Numbered from the stretch's first letter, positions 45,065 to 53,459 are shown. The stretch: DNA of 61,042 bases from an uncultured Erysipelotrichaceae bacterium (GCA_902764545.1 CACWWC010000007.1:1-61042), one strand, 5' to 3'. Program-made: numbers and translations. The notes: generated by a model not told the origin, from the sequence alone.

Positions 45065-45544
45065 TTATACATTTTTCTTTTTGTATTCTTTAATTGCTTC
45101 GATAATATATGCCTCAATATATCTCTTATCTCTTTTAACTAAATCAAATGGCAATACTTCTTCTATTTTTTGTTTATTGAAAGTTATTCTTTCATTTTGA
45201 TTACCTTTCTTTTCTCTTAACAAATCTTCTAATTTTTCATAAGTTAGTTTTTTCTTTTCAGATAACTTTCTTATTTTAATTGCTTGTCCATGACTTGGTA
45301 CAACTAGTTCATATTCTATATAGTATGCTACTAATTTTTGTTCAGGTTCTGTTAAATATGAAAACTCTACACCTTGTGATACACCCATAACTATATTTTC
45401 TGAATGTTTATCATATATTATTTTATTATCTATATAATTTAATAATTCTGGAATTAAATAAGTTAACCTAATATATCTTCTTACTTTCTCTCTTGATTCG
45501 TTCATTTGTTTACCGACTATCCCGGATGAAGGTAACTTTGACAT
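45065..45544 (-). CDS. ParB-like protein, C-terminal half (shifted frame)
   Basis: 159 residues: SSGIVGKQMNESREKVRRYIRLTYLIPELL is the central HTH of ParB/Spo0J-like proteins, followed by helices and a C-terminal DUF-like region. It continues the protein started at 45930 but in the -1 frame, overlapping by about 28 bases. The in-frame ATG at 45544 has no good ribosome site, so it is probably translated by a frameshift or is dead. Confidence 0.75.
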   Translation of the reverse strand: MSKLPSSGIVGKQMNESREKVRRYIRLTYLIPELLNYIDNKIIYDKHSENIVMGVSQGVEFSYLTEPEQKLVAYYIEYELVVPSHGQAIKIRKLSEKKKLTYEKLEDLLREKKGNQNERITFNKQKIEEVLPFDLVKRDKRYIEAYIIEAIKEYKKKNV

Positions 45545-45930
45545 AAATTGTGTAGAAGTTGCTTTTTTTTACCTTGATGCTTAATTGCTTCTAATTTCAT
45601 TTTATAAGCAAAAGCTTTTTCACTTGGTAATATATTATTTCTATAAAGATTAGAATCTACCATTAATATTATTGCTTCATCATTATCTAAATCTCTAATT
45701 TCTACTTCACATTCTAGCACTCCTAATACTTCTAAAGCTTGTTTTCTTCTATGTCCTGATATCAATTCATATCTACCATCTTCTTTTTTCCTAACAATTA
45801 ATGGAGTTAATAATCCATTTTCCTTAATACTATCGACTAATTCATAAGAATTATTATTTTTGATTACTTTAAATGGATGATTATTAAAATCATCTATTTC
45901 ACTTAATTTAACTTTCTTTAATTCACTCAT
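45517..45930 (-). CDS. ParB-like nuclease/CTPase-fold protein, N-terminal half
   Basis: About 137 residues: LSEIDDFNNHPFKV, LTPLIVRKKEDGRYELISGHRRKQAL (the ParB GHRR box) and VDSNLYRNNILPSEKAFAYKMK. In the intact family the text after HQGKKK continues as ATSTQFMSKL; here the frame is lost at an A8 run and ends after 15 odd residues. Follows the HTH gene by four bases. A partner ParA is absent, so a plasmid-partition role is not supported. Confidence 0.78.
   Translation of the reverse strand: MSELKKVKLSEIDDFNNHPFKVIKNNNSYELVDSIKENGLLTPLIVRKKEDGRYELISGHRRKQALEVLGVLECEVEIRDLDNDEAIILMVDSNLYRNNILPSEKAFAYKMKLEAIKHQGKKKQLLHNLCQSYLHPG
45562..45568 (-). other. Slippery heptamer A AAA AAG at the ParB-like frame break
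   Basis: The minus-strand frame reads GGT AAA AAA AAG; A-AAA-AAG is in the correct phase for -1 slippage, and a -1 shift rejoins the family sequence exactly. AAGG lies just upstream and a weak AACTT/AAGTT stem downstream. A lost A in the run (A9 to A8) would look the same. Confidence 0.55.
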
Positions 45931-45934
45931 CTTA

Positions 45935-46399
45935 TCACTCTCCATATTCATAAGTTAATTTCCATTCAATATAATCTTCTAATTTTATTTTTCCTGCTTG
46001 ATACTTTAATCTCATTTGATTCCAAGCCTCTAAGAATTTATTAAATTTATCACTTTTTGCATCAATATCAATTCTTAATTTTGGATATTTTATTTCTATC
46101 CATAATAGTAAATACGCTAAGTCACTTTCAGATTTAAAATTATATTCTTTAATCATATTAATATTGGTAAGTAATATCTTAGCTAATTCTTTTAATCTTT
46201 CGTCTTTTGGTACTCTTTCTCCACTTTCATATCTTGTTATTGTTCTTCTTTTAGACTCACCTATTAAACCCAAACTATCAGATACATCATCTTGGGATAA
46301 ATTTCTAAATTGTCTAATATAAGCAATTCTTGACCCTTGAGACAAACCATCTAATATTGGCATAGAATGAATAATATTATTTTTAAATACTAATCGCAC
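45935..46399 (-). CDS. LSQGAR-type XRE-like regulator, full length
   Basis: About 154 residues: ILDGLSQGSRIAYIRQFRNLSQDDVSDSLGL and TITRYESGERVPKDERLKEL make an HTH, and the C-terminal domain ends GKIKLEDYIEWKL. Paralogues are at 29423 (truncated) and 54602. The GTG at 46399, eight bases after AGGAGG, is preferred over the GTG at 46408, which lies inside that ribosome site. It probably controls the ParB-like gene that follows. Confidence 0.75.
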   Translation of the reverse strand: MRLVFKNNIIHSMPILDGLSQGSRIAYIRQFRNLSQDDVSDSLGLIGESKRRTITRYESGERVPKDERLKELAKILLTNINMIKEYNFKSESDLAYLLLWIEIKYPKLRIDIDAKSDKFNKFLEAWNQMRLKYQAGKIKLEDYIEWKLTYEYGE

Positions 46400-46420
46400 A
46401 ATTTTCACCTCCTTTCATCT

Positions 46421-46542
46421 ATCGCACAAATATCAAAAAAAGACCAATATATGCGATATTAGTCTCTATGATACTATAAGAAGATATAAAAACATTCAGT
46501 ATTATGCGATTAAATAGTCCTTTTTAACAAATACTTATCGCA
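46421..46542 (-). promoter_or_regulatory. Leader with repeated TGCGAT boxes and an internal terminator
   Basis: TGCGAT or its complement occurs at 46421, 46452, 46505 and 46537. A hairpin AGACCAATAT/ATATTAGTCT (46441-46465) with TGCGAT in the loop is followed on the minus strand by seven Ts, so it is a good intrinsic terminator between the start of this leader and the HTH gene. Confidence 0.55.
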
Positions 46543-46551
46543 ATACAAATT
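46538..46551 (-). other. Right-end cassette half-site
   Basis: TCGCAATAC followed by the next terminator, in the same position as the half-sites at 48989 and 49749. The downstream half of the 22-bp site is missing here. Confidence 0.45.
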
Positions 46552-46554
46552 AAA

Positions 46555-46632
46555 AAGAACTCCTAATTTAATAGGAATTCCTTTATTTTATAAGGCTTAA
46601 TTATTACCTTTTTGAGATTTTATCTGAGCTTG
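46555..46632 (-). repeat. Displaced ppdK 3' tail, copy 10 (diverged)
   Basis: Codons for QAQIKSQKGNN and TAA (46597-46632), with a diverged hairpin GAACTCCTA/TAGGAATTC (46555-46582). The tail keeps Q-A-x-I-K and the stop although DNA identity is low. Confidence 0.6.
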
Positions 46633-46710
46633 TGAATACCACTAACTCGAAGCCCTTAATGTTCCGACTTTCCGTAGGATTTTTGACTAAAATGGCTAAA
46701 TATTTATTAA

Positions 46711-46732
46711 TCGGAATATCTTAATCTTACGA
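46711..46732 (-). other. 22-bp inverted-repeat cassette site S5
   Basis: TCGGAA, ten bases (TATCTTAATC), TTACGA; five of six arm pairs match. It lies five bases downstream of the stop of the 128-aa gene. Confidence 0.65.
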
Positions 46733-46737
46733 TTATT

Positions 46738-47124
46738 TTAATTATCAAAGCCTTTTTTATCAATAAATAATAGATATATTAAACTTATAATTACTCCTAA
46801 AATTCCATAAACTGCATCTATTAAATCTATTGTGTTTATAAATGGAAGTATTGTTTCATAAATAAGATTCGTACTTATTAGTATTAATCCAATTATTATA
46901 ATAGTTGAGTATTTCTTTCTATAACATAATAATAAATATCCGATTAAAGTACACAACATTAAACTTATAGTAAAATTAGTTATATGTGAATTAATTTCCT
47001 TTGTTATTACAAAAACATTTTCATTAAATATATTAATCCACCTTATAATTCCCAATATAAAACACAATGTAAATACCATTACTAAAGTTATAGTTGTAAT
47101 ATTTTTACTCTTTCTAATATCCAT
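46738..47124 (-). CDS. Four-helix membrane protein, 128 aa
   Basis: Four membrane helices at about 12-30, 47-64, 73-92 and 98-118 with short charged loops. Family not recognised. It follows the TfoX-like gene by seven bases and is the last gene of the MerR cassette. Confidence 0.65.
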   Translation of the reverse strand: MDIRKSKNITTITLVMVFTLCFILGIIRWINIFNENVFVITKEINSHITNFTISLMLCTLIGYLLLCYRKKYSTIIIIGLILISTNLIYETILPFINTIDLIDAVYGILGVIISLIYLLFIDKKGFDN

Positions 47125-47131
47125 AAAATCC

Positions 47132-47422
47132 TCATTTCAAACCTTTACAAGTATCTAATACTATATCTCTTATCGTTTCTTGATTATCTACATCATCTAC
47201 AAGATACATTGGCTTAGCATTTTCATAAGGAATAGATTCTTGCATATTATATTTTTTATTATTATCTACTATTTTAACAAGTAATCTATCATCATAAATA
47301 CCACCAAATAATATTCCATTATAGTAAAGTAAATATTCACCCATCATAGATTTACAAGTTATATTATCTAATAAGTTTAGTTGTTCTAAAATATAATCTC
47401 TATAATCTTTTGTAGTAGCCAC
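47132..47422 (-). CDS. TfoX/Sxy N-terminal-domain protein
   Basis: 96 residues with the TfoX N-terminal pattern: KSMMGEYLLYYNGILFGGIYDDRLLVKI. Only this domain is present, as in many Firmicute proteins; competence regulation is not implied. Follows the GyrI-like gene by 11 bases. A broken copy lies at 49557-49730 in the next cassette. Confidence 0.85.
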   Translation of the reverse strand: MATTKDYRDYILEQLNLLDNITCKSMMGEYLLYYNGILFGGIYDDRLLVKIVDNNKKYNMQESIPYENAKPMYLVDDVDNQETIRDIVLDTCKGLK

Positions 47423-47433
47423 TCTATCAACTC

Positions 47434-48069
47434 CTATTTTTTCTTGATTGGATGTCTTATTACAGTCTTTAATTTACTAACATCACATTTTCTAGGATCA
47501 CTTAAATATATTTCATGATGATATCTTTTATCAATTATATCTAATTCATATCCATTTTCTTCCATATAATTATGCATTAGTTCTACTGTAGCAGGTTCAT
47601 CATCATAAGAACCATTATGCATACATTGAACACATAATCCTTCATCATAAGTTAAAAATTCAACTCTAGAAAAATCCGTTTTTTTCTTTTTAGTTGCTTC
47701 TTCAATAGCCCAATCAAAGTCTGCTTTAGTTACAAAATCCGGAAGTCTAATAATTGAAATAAAATGCATAGCACTTTTATTGTTATAATCAATACTACCT
47801 TTTAATCCATCTTGCCACCAAAATCCTTCAAGTGGTGGAACTACATACTCAAAGAAACCATCTATTTTATGTGTTCCTTTATAACTCATTTTAATTGTAT
47901 AAGCAACACCATATAATAAACCTATTGTATTTTGATAATCTCCATTTTCTTCATTAGGATTTCCTGTTCCTCTTACTGCAATATAATTCATTTTAGGGAT
48001 TTCTATTATGCTTGGTTTATTTTTAGGCAAATAAAATTCTTTATATTCTTTTTTATAATCAAAAGCCAT
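47434..48069 (-). CDS. GyrI-like small-molecule-binding protein
   Basis: 211 residues: IIEIPKMNYIAVRGTGNPNEENGDYQ at the start and LEGFWWQDG, FSRVEFLTYDEGLCVQCMHNGSYDDEP further on match the GyrI-like (SBM/Rob-C-terminal) fold, which binds hydrophobic drugs or affects gyrase in some members. It lies 15 bp from a MerR regulator whose own C-terminal domain is of the same type. Confidence 0.85.
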   Translation of the reverse strand: MAFDYKKEYKEFYLPKNKPSIIEIPKMNYIAVRGTGNPNEENGDYQNTIGLLYGVAYTIKMSYKGTHKIDGFFEYVVPPLEGFWWQDGLKGSIDYNNKSAMHFISIIRLPDFVTKADFDWAIEEATKKKKTDFSRVEFLTYDEGLCVQCMHNGSYDDEPATVELMHNYMEENGYELDIIDKRYHHEIYLSDPRKCDVSKLKTVIRHPIKKK

Positions 48070-48084
48070 AGTTTCACTCTCTTT

Positions 48085-48888
48085 CTATTTAATAGGTATT
48101 TGTATTTCAGTTAACCATTCTTCTACATTATCCTTATTCCAAATTCCATCAATATAACATTCTCTTGGATAATCTTTAATTTCTAATTTATTATCTTCTA
48201 TATATTTCATAATCTTTGCATATGATTTTCCTAATGTATCGTATGATCCTTTATGATAGATACATATACATTTTGTTTCTGGAATATCCATAAATTTAAT
48301 ATTCGCATTTTCTTTAAATGGCTTATCATCTTTGATAACTGCTTGAGCATATCTCATTTTAATATTTTTTTCTTTATACTCACCATCTAAATAATTAACA
48401 TAACAATAATCTGGTTCAATACATCTAATATTTGGATTTAATTCCATACACTCTTGTCCTGAGCCCATAATAAACTCTGATGCCTCACTATAATCTTTTA
48501 AAAATCCTTCTTTGTAATAAACATAATAAGCTGGTACTATTTTTTCAAATATTTCTTCTTTCATATCTTTCTCCTCCAATAAATAATTTAGTCTTGAAAG
48601 CTGATTACTATATTCAAAAATAGTTTTTTCTAATTCTTTTTTCTTTGACTTAAGAATTTTTTCTAGTGATTCATTATCTATTATTATTTTCTTTATTTCA
48701 TCTATTGATAATCCAATTTGTTTTAAAGAAATAATCCTTGCTACATCTAATAATTGATTACTCTCATAATATCTATATCCATTAAAAACATCAACATGTT
48801 TTGGAATCAATAATCCTTCTTTTTCATAATATCTCAATGCCTTAATAGTTACTTTAGATAATTTAGAAAAATCTCCTATTCTTAACAT
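48085..48888 (-). CDS. MerR-family regulator with GyrI-like effector domain
   Basis: 267 residues. MerR HTH (MLRIGDFSKLSKVTIKALRYYEKEGLL), coiled-coil linker near 75-115, and a GyrI-like drug-binding domain (DYCYVNYLDGEY, ETKCICIYHKGSYDTLGKSY) as in BmrR. Should activate this four-gene operon on ligand binding. A half-site TCGTAATATTACTA lies upstream at 48989. Confidence 0.9.
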   Translation of the reverse strand: MLRIGDFSKLSKVTIKALRYYEKEGLLIPKHVDVFNGYRYYESNQLLDVARIISLKQIGLSIDEIKKIIIDNESLEKILKSKKKELEKTIFEYSNQLSRLNYLLEEKDMKEEIFEKIVPAYYVYYKEGFLKDYSEASEFIMGSGQECMELNPNIRCIEPDYCYVNYLDGEYKEKNIKMRYAQAVIKDDKPFKENANIKFMDIPETKCICIYHKGSYDTLGKSYAKIMKYIEDNKLEIKDYPRECYIDGIWNKDNVEEWLTEIQIPIK

Positions 48889-48988
48889 AATATCGCCTCC
48901 TAAATTATTTATACAGTATCCCCTAAGAGGAGAGTCAATATATATTTATTATATCATCAAATAGTAATTATTAAGCTTTAAAAAAGTT

Positions 48989-49056
48989 CGTAATATTACT
49001 AAAAAAAGATGAGATTACTTCTCACCTTAATGTACGGGAATATCTTAATTTTCCGA
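48989..49056 (-). repeat. 68-bp cassette junction (half-site, terminator, site S6)
   Basis: TCGTAATATTACTA, then hairpin GATGAGATTA/CTCACC with a T run, then CGGGAA, ten bases, TTCCGA. A near-identical junction lies at 49749-49816. The ppdK tail is absent from both, so this is a compact form of the boundary. Confidence 0.75.
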
Positions 49057-49064
49057 TCACTTTT

Positions 49065-49556
49065 TTATTTAAAAGTTGCTCCTTTTTCTTTTAACAATCT
49101 ATAATACTTTTCTTTCTTTTTATCAAACATTGTTCCAATAGCATTTGTATTTAGTATTACTTTAAATCCATTATCAATTGCTCCTAAAGCAGTTAACGAT
49201 ATACAACCTCCACCATCAACTCCAACGATTTCAATTGTATCAACACTATTTTCTTTTAAATAATCTAACAATTTTGAATTAGTAAAGGCATCGCCTTTAT
49301 ATTTATCAAAAACTACATTTCCTTTTTTTATTACTTCATCAGATAATTCCGCTTCAACAGTTCCGTCAAACACATGAACTGGTGCTAGTTTATTTATAAA
49401 ATTATTTTTCATTAAATTTCTAATATAAATTACTGTTTCGTATTCTTCGATTGATTTATTTATTCTATTAATTAAATCTTCATCATATTTAAAAAACTTA
49501 TCATTAGTTTTTCCAATAGTAGCTTTTTGAACATCTATAACAAATAATGCTTTCAT
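49065..49556 (-). CDS. Isochorismatase-family cysteine hydrolase
   Basis: 163 residues. Catalytic triad candidates: Asp in LFVIDVQKA (near 8), Lys in DKYKGDAF (near 87) and Cys in GVDGGGCISLTA (near 119), as in nicotinamidase/isochorismatase proteins. Exact substrate unknown. It lies between two 68-bp junctions, so it is a single-gene cassette with a dead TfoX copy in front. Confidence 0.85.
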   Translation of the reverse strand: MKALFVIDVQKATIGKTNDKFFKYDEDLINRINKSIEEYETVIYIRNLMKNNFINKLAPVHVFDGTVEAELSDEVIKKGNVVFDKYKGDAFTNSKLLDYLKENSVDTIEIVGVDGGGCISLTALGAIDNGFKVILNTNAIGTMFDKKKEKYYRLLKEKGATFK

Positions 49557-49730
49557 CTATATCTTTAATCCTTTACAAGTATCTATTACAATATCTTTTA
49601 ATTTTTCTTTATCATCTATATCTTCTACAAGATACATAGTTTTTTTGAACCTTAATAAGGTATTTTTTCTTTCATGTTATATTTTTTATTACTTTCAACT
49701 CCAATCTTTCAATAAATATTATATCATACA
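49557..49730 (-). pseudogene. Broken TfoX-domain gene
   Basis: The minus strand reads pieces matching the TfoX gene at 47132: NKKYNMKEKIPY, then MYLVEDIDDKEKLKDIVIDTCKGLKI-stop, with a frame break between and no N-terminal part. It ends at the start of the isochorismatase gene. A shared ancestry of the two cassettes, or a deletion that joined them, is likely. Confidence 0.75.
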
Positions 49731-49748
49731 TTTTAATATTTAATTGCA

Positions 49749-49816
49749 TCGGAAGATTACTAAAAAAGATGAGATAATTTCTCACCTTAACGTACGGGAA
49801 TATCTTAATAGTGCGA
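49749..49816 (-). repeat. 68-bp cassette junction (half-site, terminator, site S7)
   Basis: TCGGAAGATTACTA, hairpin GATGAGATAA/CTCACC, then CGGGAA, ten bases, GTGCGA. Direct repeat of 48989-49056. The stop codon of the HTH-zinc gene begins one base after it. Confidence 0.72.
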
Positions 49817-49817
49817 T

Positions 49818-50423
49818 TTATTTTAACACTTTTTTGTGCCAACCTTTTTTGCCACATTTAGGACACTTCATTTTTCTTGTTCTATTAACATGCATAGCAA
49901 ATAATACACTTTTATATGTTGGAATATATTTATGATTACAGTTAGAGCATTCATAATATCCAGCAATTTGTTCAATTCTTATTGCATAAGAAATACCAAT
50001 TGCAAATGGAATTATACCAATTATAATTAAAACTACTCTTAACCAATCTTTCATATCAGCAAAAGAAGCAATAAAAATACATGCAAACATTATTATTGAA
50101 ACAATTATTCCAATAAATATTTCTAGTGTTAATAATTCCTTATCTCTTTGTTCTTTAAGTTTTGTCATCTCTAATAAATTCTCTTCTAGTTTTTTTTCAT
50201 TATCTTTCATATCTACTATCTCACCACTAAATAGATCGTTAATAGAAATCTTTAATATTTTACAAAGTTCAGGCATTGTTCCAGCATCTGGTAAACAATT
50301 TCCATTTTCCCATTTAGATATAGCTCTATCTGTTATATTTAATTTTTCTGCTAAATCACTTTGAGTAAGATTTTGTTCTTTTCTTTTTTCCTGAATAAAT
50401 TTTCCTATTTTTTCTTGATCCAT
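49818..50423 (-). CDS. XRE-type HTH membrane protein with zinc ribbon
   Basis: 201 residues. HTH (LTQSDLAEKLNITDRAISKWENGNCLPDAG, about 18-47), charged linker, two membrane helices (about 98-118 and 125-145), and a C-terminal ribbon with YYECSNCNHKY and MKCPKCGKKGW. A membrane-bound regulator type common in low-GC Firmicutes. It lies between junction 49749 and the whole site at 50552, so it is one cassette. Confidence 0.82.
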   Translation of the reverse strand: MDQEKIGKFIQEKRKEQNLTQSDLAEKLNITDRAISKWENGNCLPDAGTMPELCKILKISINDLFSGEIVDMKDNEKKLEENLLEMTKLKEQRDKELLTLEIFIGIIVSIIMFACIFIASFADMKDWLRVVLIIIGIIPFAIGISYAIRIEQIAGYYECSNCNHKYIPTYKSVLFAMHVNRTRKMKCPKCGKKGWHKKVLK

Positions 50424-50551
50424 AATAGTTTTCTCCTTTCATGACTTAAATATACTCTAAATCACAAAACATTAACACGAACTAGAAGTTGAGTTTTGTC
50501 TATACATATATTTTATCACAAAATAATAGATTTATTTAAATCAGTAATATA

Positions 50552-50573
50552 TCGCAATATTACTATTTTCCGA
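50552..50573 (-). other. Whole 22-bp cassette site next to the serine recombinase gene
   Basis: TCGCAA, ten bases (TATTACTATT), TTCCGA. It begins at the left edge of the recombinase gene with one base between site and stop codon. The same sequence is the target split by the IS110-type element. Its closeness to the recombinase gene end is as expected for an attachment site, but that is unproven. Confidence 0.7.
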
Positions 50574-50574
50574 A

Positions 50575-52188
50575 CTATTTATTTTTTTCTACTATAAAAC
50601 AATCCTTTTGTGACTTTCCTATTATTTCCAATTTAATTGGTTCATCCATAAAGTTTAATTTCCATTCAAAATGATCTTTATGAACGACTATTTTTTCTAC
50701 TATCTCATCAATGATTCTTTCATCTATTCCATTATAATTTATATCTAATAATTTCTTAACACTATTTCTAGCATTCTCCCTTCTAATTTCTATTGGTTCT
50801 AATCTTTCGAGTTTCTTTTCAAGTTCTTCTATATCTAAGTTGTATCTTTCTATTCTTGCATCAGCAGATTTTTGATATCTTTCAAAGGATTCTAAATCAA
50901 CAACATTATCTAGATACATATCAAGTAATCTATCTGATTTAGCATTTTCATCAGCCACTATTTCTTTTAATCGTTTTATTTCTTTTTTTATGTTCTTATC
51001 TTCATATTCATCTATCTTAGATCCTTCTAATAGAATTTTAGTTAGTTCTTGTTTATTATCTTCGTTTTGAATTAATCCTTTAAATATCATTTCAGCCATA
51101 TAAACTAGTTTCCATTCTAGGATATCTTTCACTTCACATGGTACATAATCATAACTATATACTCTATTTTTAGGATGCATTTTTCTGTTATAACATGTGT
51201 AAGCATATGTGGTACTATCTTGATTCTTATGATAAACTCTTCGATTAAATGCTGAGCCACATTCACATACCAATTTCTTACTCCATATATTCTTAGCTAC
51301 ACCTTGTGCTTTTCTTAATCCTGCTTTTACTAATTTAGAATGACTATCTAATATTTCTTGTGCTTTTTCAAAAGTTTCTTTAGATATTATTGGTTGATGT
51401 TTACCTTCTACTATTACTTTTTCAACCTGACCAGTATTTTTAGCTCTTTTTTGTTCTAAGTAATCTGGAACATATTGTTTTCTATATACTATAGTTCCAC
51501 AATAGAATGGATTTCTTAATACTCTAGTTATGTAAGAAGCACTCCATCTTCTTATCCCAGTAGAAGTCTTATATCCTTTTTTCTCTAATTCTTTTGCAAT
51601 GGTTGTTGTTCCTTTACCATTTATATATTCTTTAAATATATATCTAACAATTTCTGCTTGTTCATCATCAATAACCATATTATTTTTATCAACTTTATAA
51701 TATCCTAAGATATTTCCAGTTCCATAGAACACTCCATTCTCAAAAGATATTTGCATTCCTGCTTTAACTCTTTGTGAAGTTTTTTTGCTTTCATTTTGAG
51801 CTAATGTAGCCATTAAAGATAATTTTAATTCACCATCATCATCTTTAAATGTCCATATATTATCTTCAGTAAAATATACTTCAACTCCCATCTTTTTTAG
51901 TTTTCTAGTTTCTTGTAGTGTATCTACCGTATTTCTAGCAAATCTTGATACCTCACGAGTAACTATTAGATCAAATTTACCTCTTTTAGCATCTTCAATC
52001 ATTCTCATAAAACTTTTTCTTTTCTTAGTAGAAGTTCCTGTTATTCCTTCGTCTATATATTTCTCAACTAATAACCAATCAGGATGTCTTTTTAAAACTT
52101 CATCATAATATTGTACCTGATTTTCTAATGCTGATAACTGAGCTTCATGTTCTGTAGAAACTCTAGCATATATAGCAACCTTTCTCAT
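50575..52188 (-). CDS. Large serine recombinase
   Basis: About 537 residues. Resolvase domain with catalytic Ser in IYARVSTEHE (near 10) and Arg in VSRFARN; recombinase domain with PFYCGTIVYRKQY; zinc beta-ribbon CECGSAFNRR and CYNRK; C-terminal coiled coil 400-490 and VEKIVVHKDHFEWKL. This is the TnpX/TndX type used by integrative and conjugative transposons. The ATG at 52188 follows AGAGGTGAGG, preferred to 52197. It may drive some of the insertions in this island. Confidence 0.92.
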   Translation of the reverse strand: MRKVAIYARVSTEHEAQLSALENQVQYYDEVLKRHPDWLLVEKYIDEGITGTSTKKRKSFMRMIEDAKRGKFDLIVTREVSRFARNTVDTLQETRKLKKMGVEVYFTEDNIWTFKDDDGELKLSLMATLAQNESKKTSQRVKAGMQISFENGVFYGTGNILGYYKVDKNNMVIDDEQAEIVRYIFKEYINGKGTTTIAKELEKKGYKTSTGIRRWSASYITRVLRNPFYCGTIVYRKQYVPDYLEQKRAKNTGQVEKVIVEGKHQPIISKETFEKAQEILDSHSKLVKAGLRKAQGVAKNIWSKKLVCECGSAFNRRVYHKNQDSTTYAYTCYNRKMHPKNRVYSYDYVPCEVKDILEWKLVYMAEMIFKGLIQNEDNKQELTKILLEGSKIDEYEDKNIKKEIKRLKEIVADENAKSDRLLDMYLDNVVDLESFERYQKSADARIERYNLDIEELEKKLERLEPIEIRRENARNSVKKLLDINYNGIDERIIDEIVEKIVVHKDHFEWKLNFMDEPIKLEIIGKSQKDCFIVEKNK

Positions 52189-52280
52189 TTTCCTCACCTC
52201 TACTAAAAAACTATCATTTTTATTTAAAAATGTTTAATGTGCAATTTAGTGAAATCAATGTGTAAATTTTTATAACACAA

Positions 52281-52303
52281 AAAGAAGTATTCCTACTTCT
52301 TTT
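52281..52303 (-). terminator. Terminator overlapping the stop of the endonuclease-like gene
   Basis: AAAGAAGTA and TACTTCTTT form a perfect 9-bp stem with a four-base loop and a T run on the minus strand; the stop codon of the gene at 52293 lies inside it. Confidence 0.8.
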
Positions 52304-53459
52304 CTGCGACATATTCCCAGTGATAACCTCCACATGTTTTTATATCTTTTCTGCAAGCTTGTGTTATACTACATGGCTTTTTTTCTATAAATTTAGCTGC
52401 ATCATTAACTGATTCAAATATTCTGTCTAACTCAACACATAATACCTTTTTATATAGTTTTGTATGTTTACAATTGGGGCATCCACATTTATCTACACTT
52501 GTTCTAGATGATACAACTGATGAATAAGATAGATTACATTTTGGACATATCCACCAAGCTTTTTTACCTGTATGAGCTGGTATTTTGTCTGGAGTAAGTG
52601 GATAGTTCTTTTCGTAATCCCACTCTTTTGCGATTTCCGGATATAAATATTCTAATGAATTATATCCAACAGTTGATAAAATAGTTTTACAAATATCTGC
52701 GTTATCTCTTACACAATCAATATCATTATTTAGATTACAACTGAAGTCTTTATTAAGTATATCTATTATTTCTTTAATTGGCTTAGTCATATGTGTGCCG
52801 TTATTTGTTGTTTTTGGTGTTATTATACAATATTTAATATTATCTATTTTGGGACAATTTGGTTCTCTAACTCTAATTATTGTTATTCCATGTTCATTAC
52901 ATATATTATTTTTATTAATATCTTTTTTAACATCTTTGTGCCATCTATAACCATCATATTCTATTCCTACTTTTAATGAAGGAATATATATATCAATTTC
53001 TTTACCTTTTAAAAAGTCCGGTCTGTATTGTTCTTGGATATCATCAAAACATTTTGAAAGATAGTAATATATCATTTTTTCTGGAATTGAAACTCTTGTC
53101 ATACATATACCACAACTTAAACTTTTGAATGCTTTTAAATTACTTTCAAGTATTTCTTTAGTTCTTCCACATACACATTTACATAGCCATGTTGGTTCAT
53201 GTGCTCCACTCTTAGGTTTAATGTAATCATTTGATTTAGCAACTACAGTTAGATATCCAAAGGTATCACCTATTTTTATTTCTTTTGCGTGTTTACACCC
53301 ATCTCTACCTAATCGCTCATTTTTCTTTAGCCAATCAGCATAAATATAAACTGTGTTCCCACATTTTGTGCATTCACATATCCATTTACTGGATCCAATA
53401 TATTCTTTAACTAATAGTGTTCCGAATATTTTCCCTGATAAGTCTTCAAATTTTCCCAT
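52293..53459 (-). CDS. Zinc-ribbon and Vsr-like endonuclease-fold protein
   Basis: 388 residues. Two N-terminal Cys clusters (CECTKCGN, CKCVCGRTKE) resembling phage zinc fingers, then a PD-(D/E)xK-like core with KGKEIDIYIPSLKVGIEYDGYRWH near 165-188, then a DUF4379-like ribbon with CPKCNLSYSS and CGCPNC. The mix is that of phage or mobile-element nucleases. Activity is inferred from motifs. Upstream of the serine recombinase, probably part of the same insertion. Confidence 0.75.
   Translation of the reverse strand: MGKFEDLSGKIFGTLLVKEYIGSSKWICECTKCGNTVYIYADWLKKNERLGRDGCKHAKEIKIGDTFGYLTVVAKSNDYIKPKSGAHEPTWLCKCVCGRTKEILESNLKAFKSLSCGICMTRVSIPEKMIYYYLSKCFDDIQEQYRPDFLKGKEIDIYIPSLKVGIEYDGYRWHKDVKKDINKNNICNEHGITIIRVREPNCPKIDNIKYCIITPKTTNNGTHMTKPIKEIIDILNKDFSCNLNNDIDCVRDNADICKTILSTVGYNSLEYLYPEIAKEWDYEKNYPLTPDKIPAHTGKKAWWICPKCNLSYSSVVSSRTSVDKCGCPNCKHTKLYKKVLCVELDRIFESVNDAAKFIEKKPCSITQACRKDIKTCGGYHWEYVAEKK

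Noticed and set aside
45065..45951. A plasmid or chromosome partition (ParAB) locus
   Set aside because: Only a frame-broken ParB-like gene is present, with no ParA ATPase and no parS-like palindrome seen.
49672..49857. Minus-strand frame of 61 codons upstream of the isochorismatase cassette
   Set aside because: It crosses the terminator and site of the 49749 junction and overlaps the HTH-zinc gene in another frame; the TfoX remnant in a different frame explains part of it.
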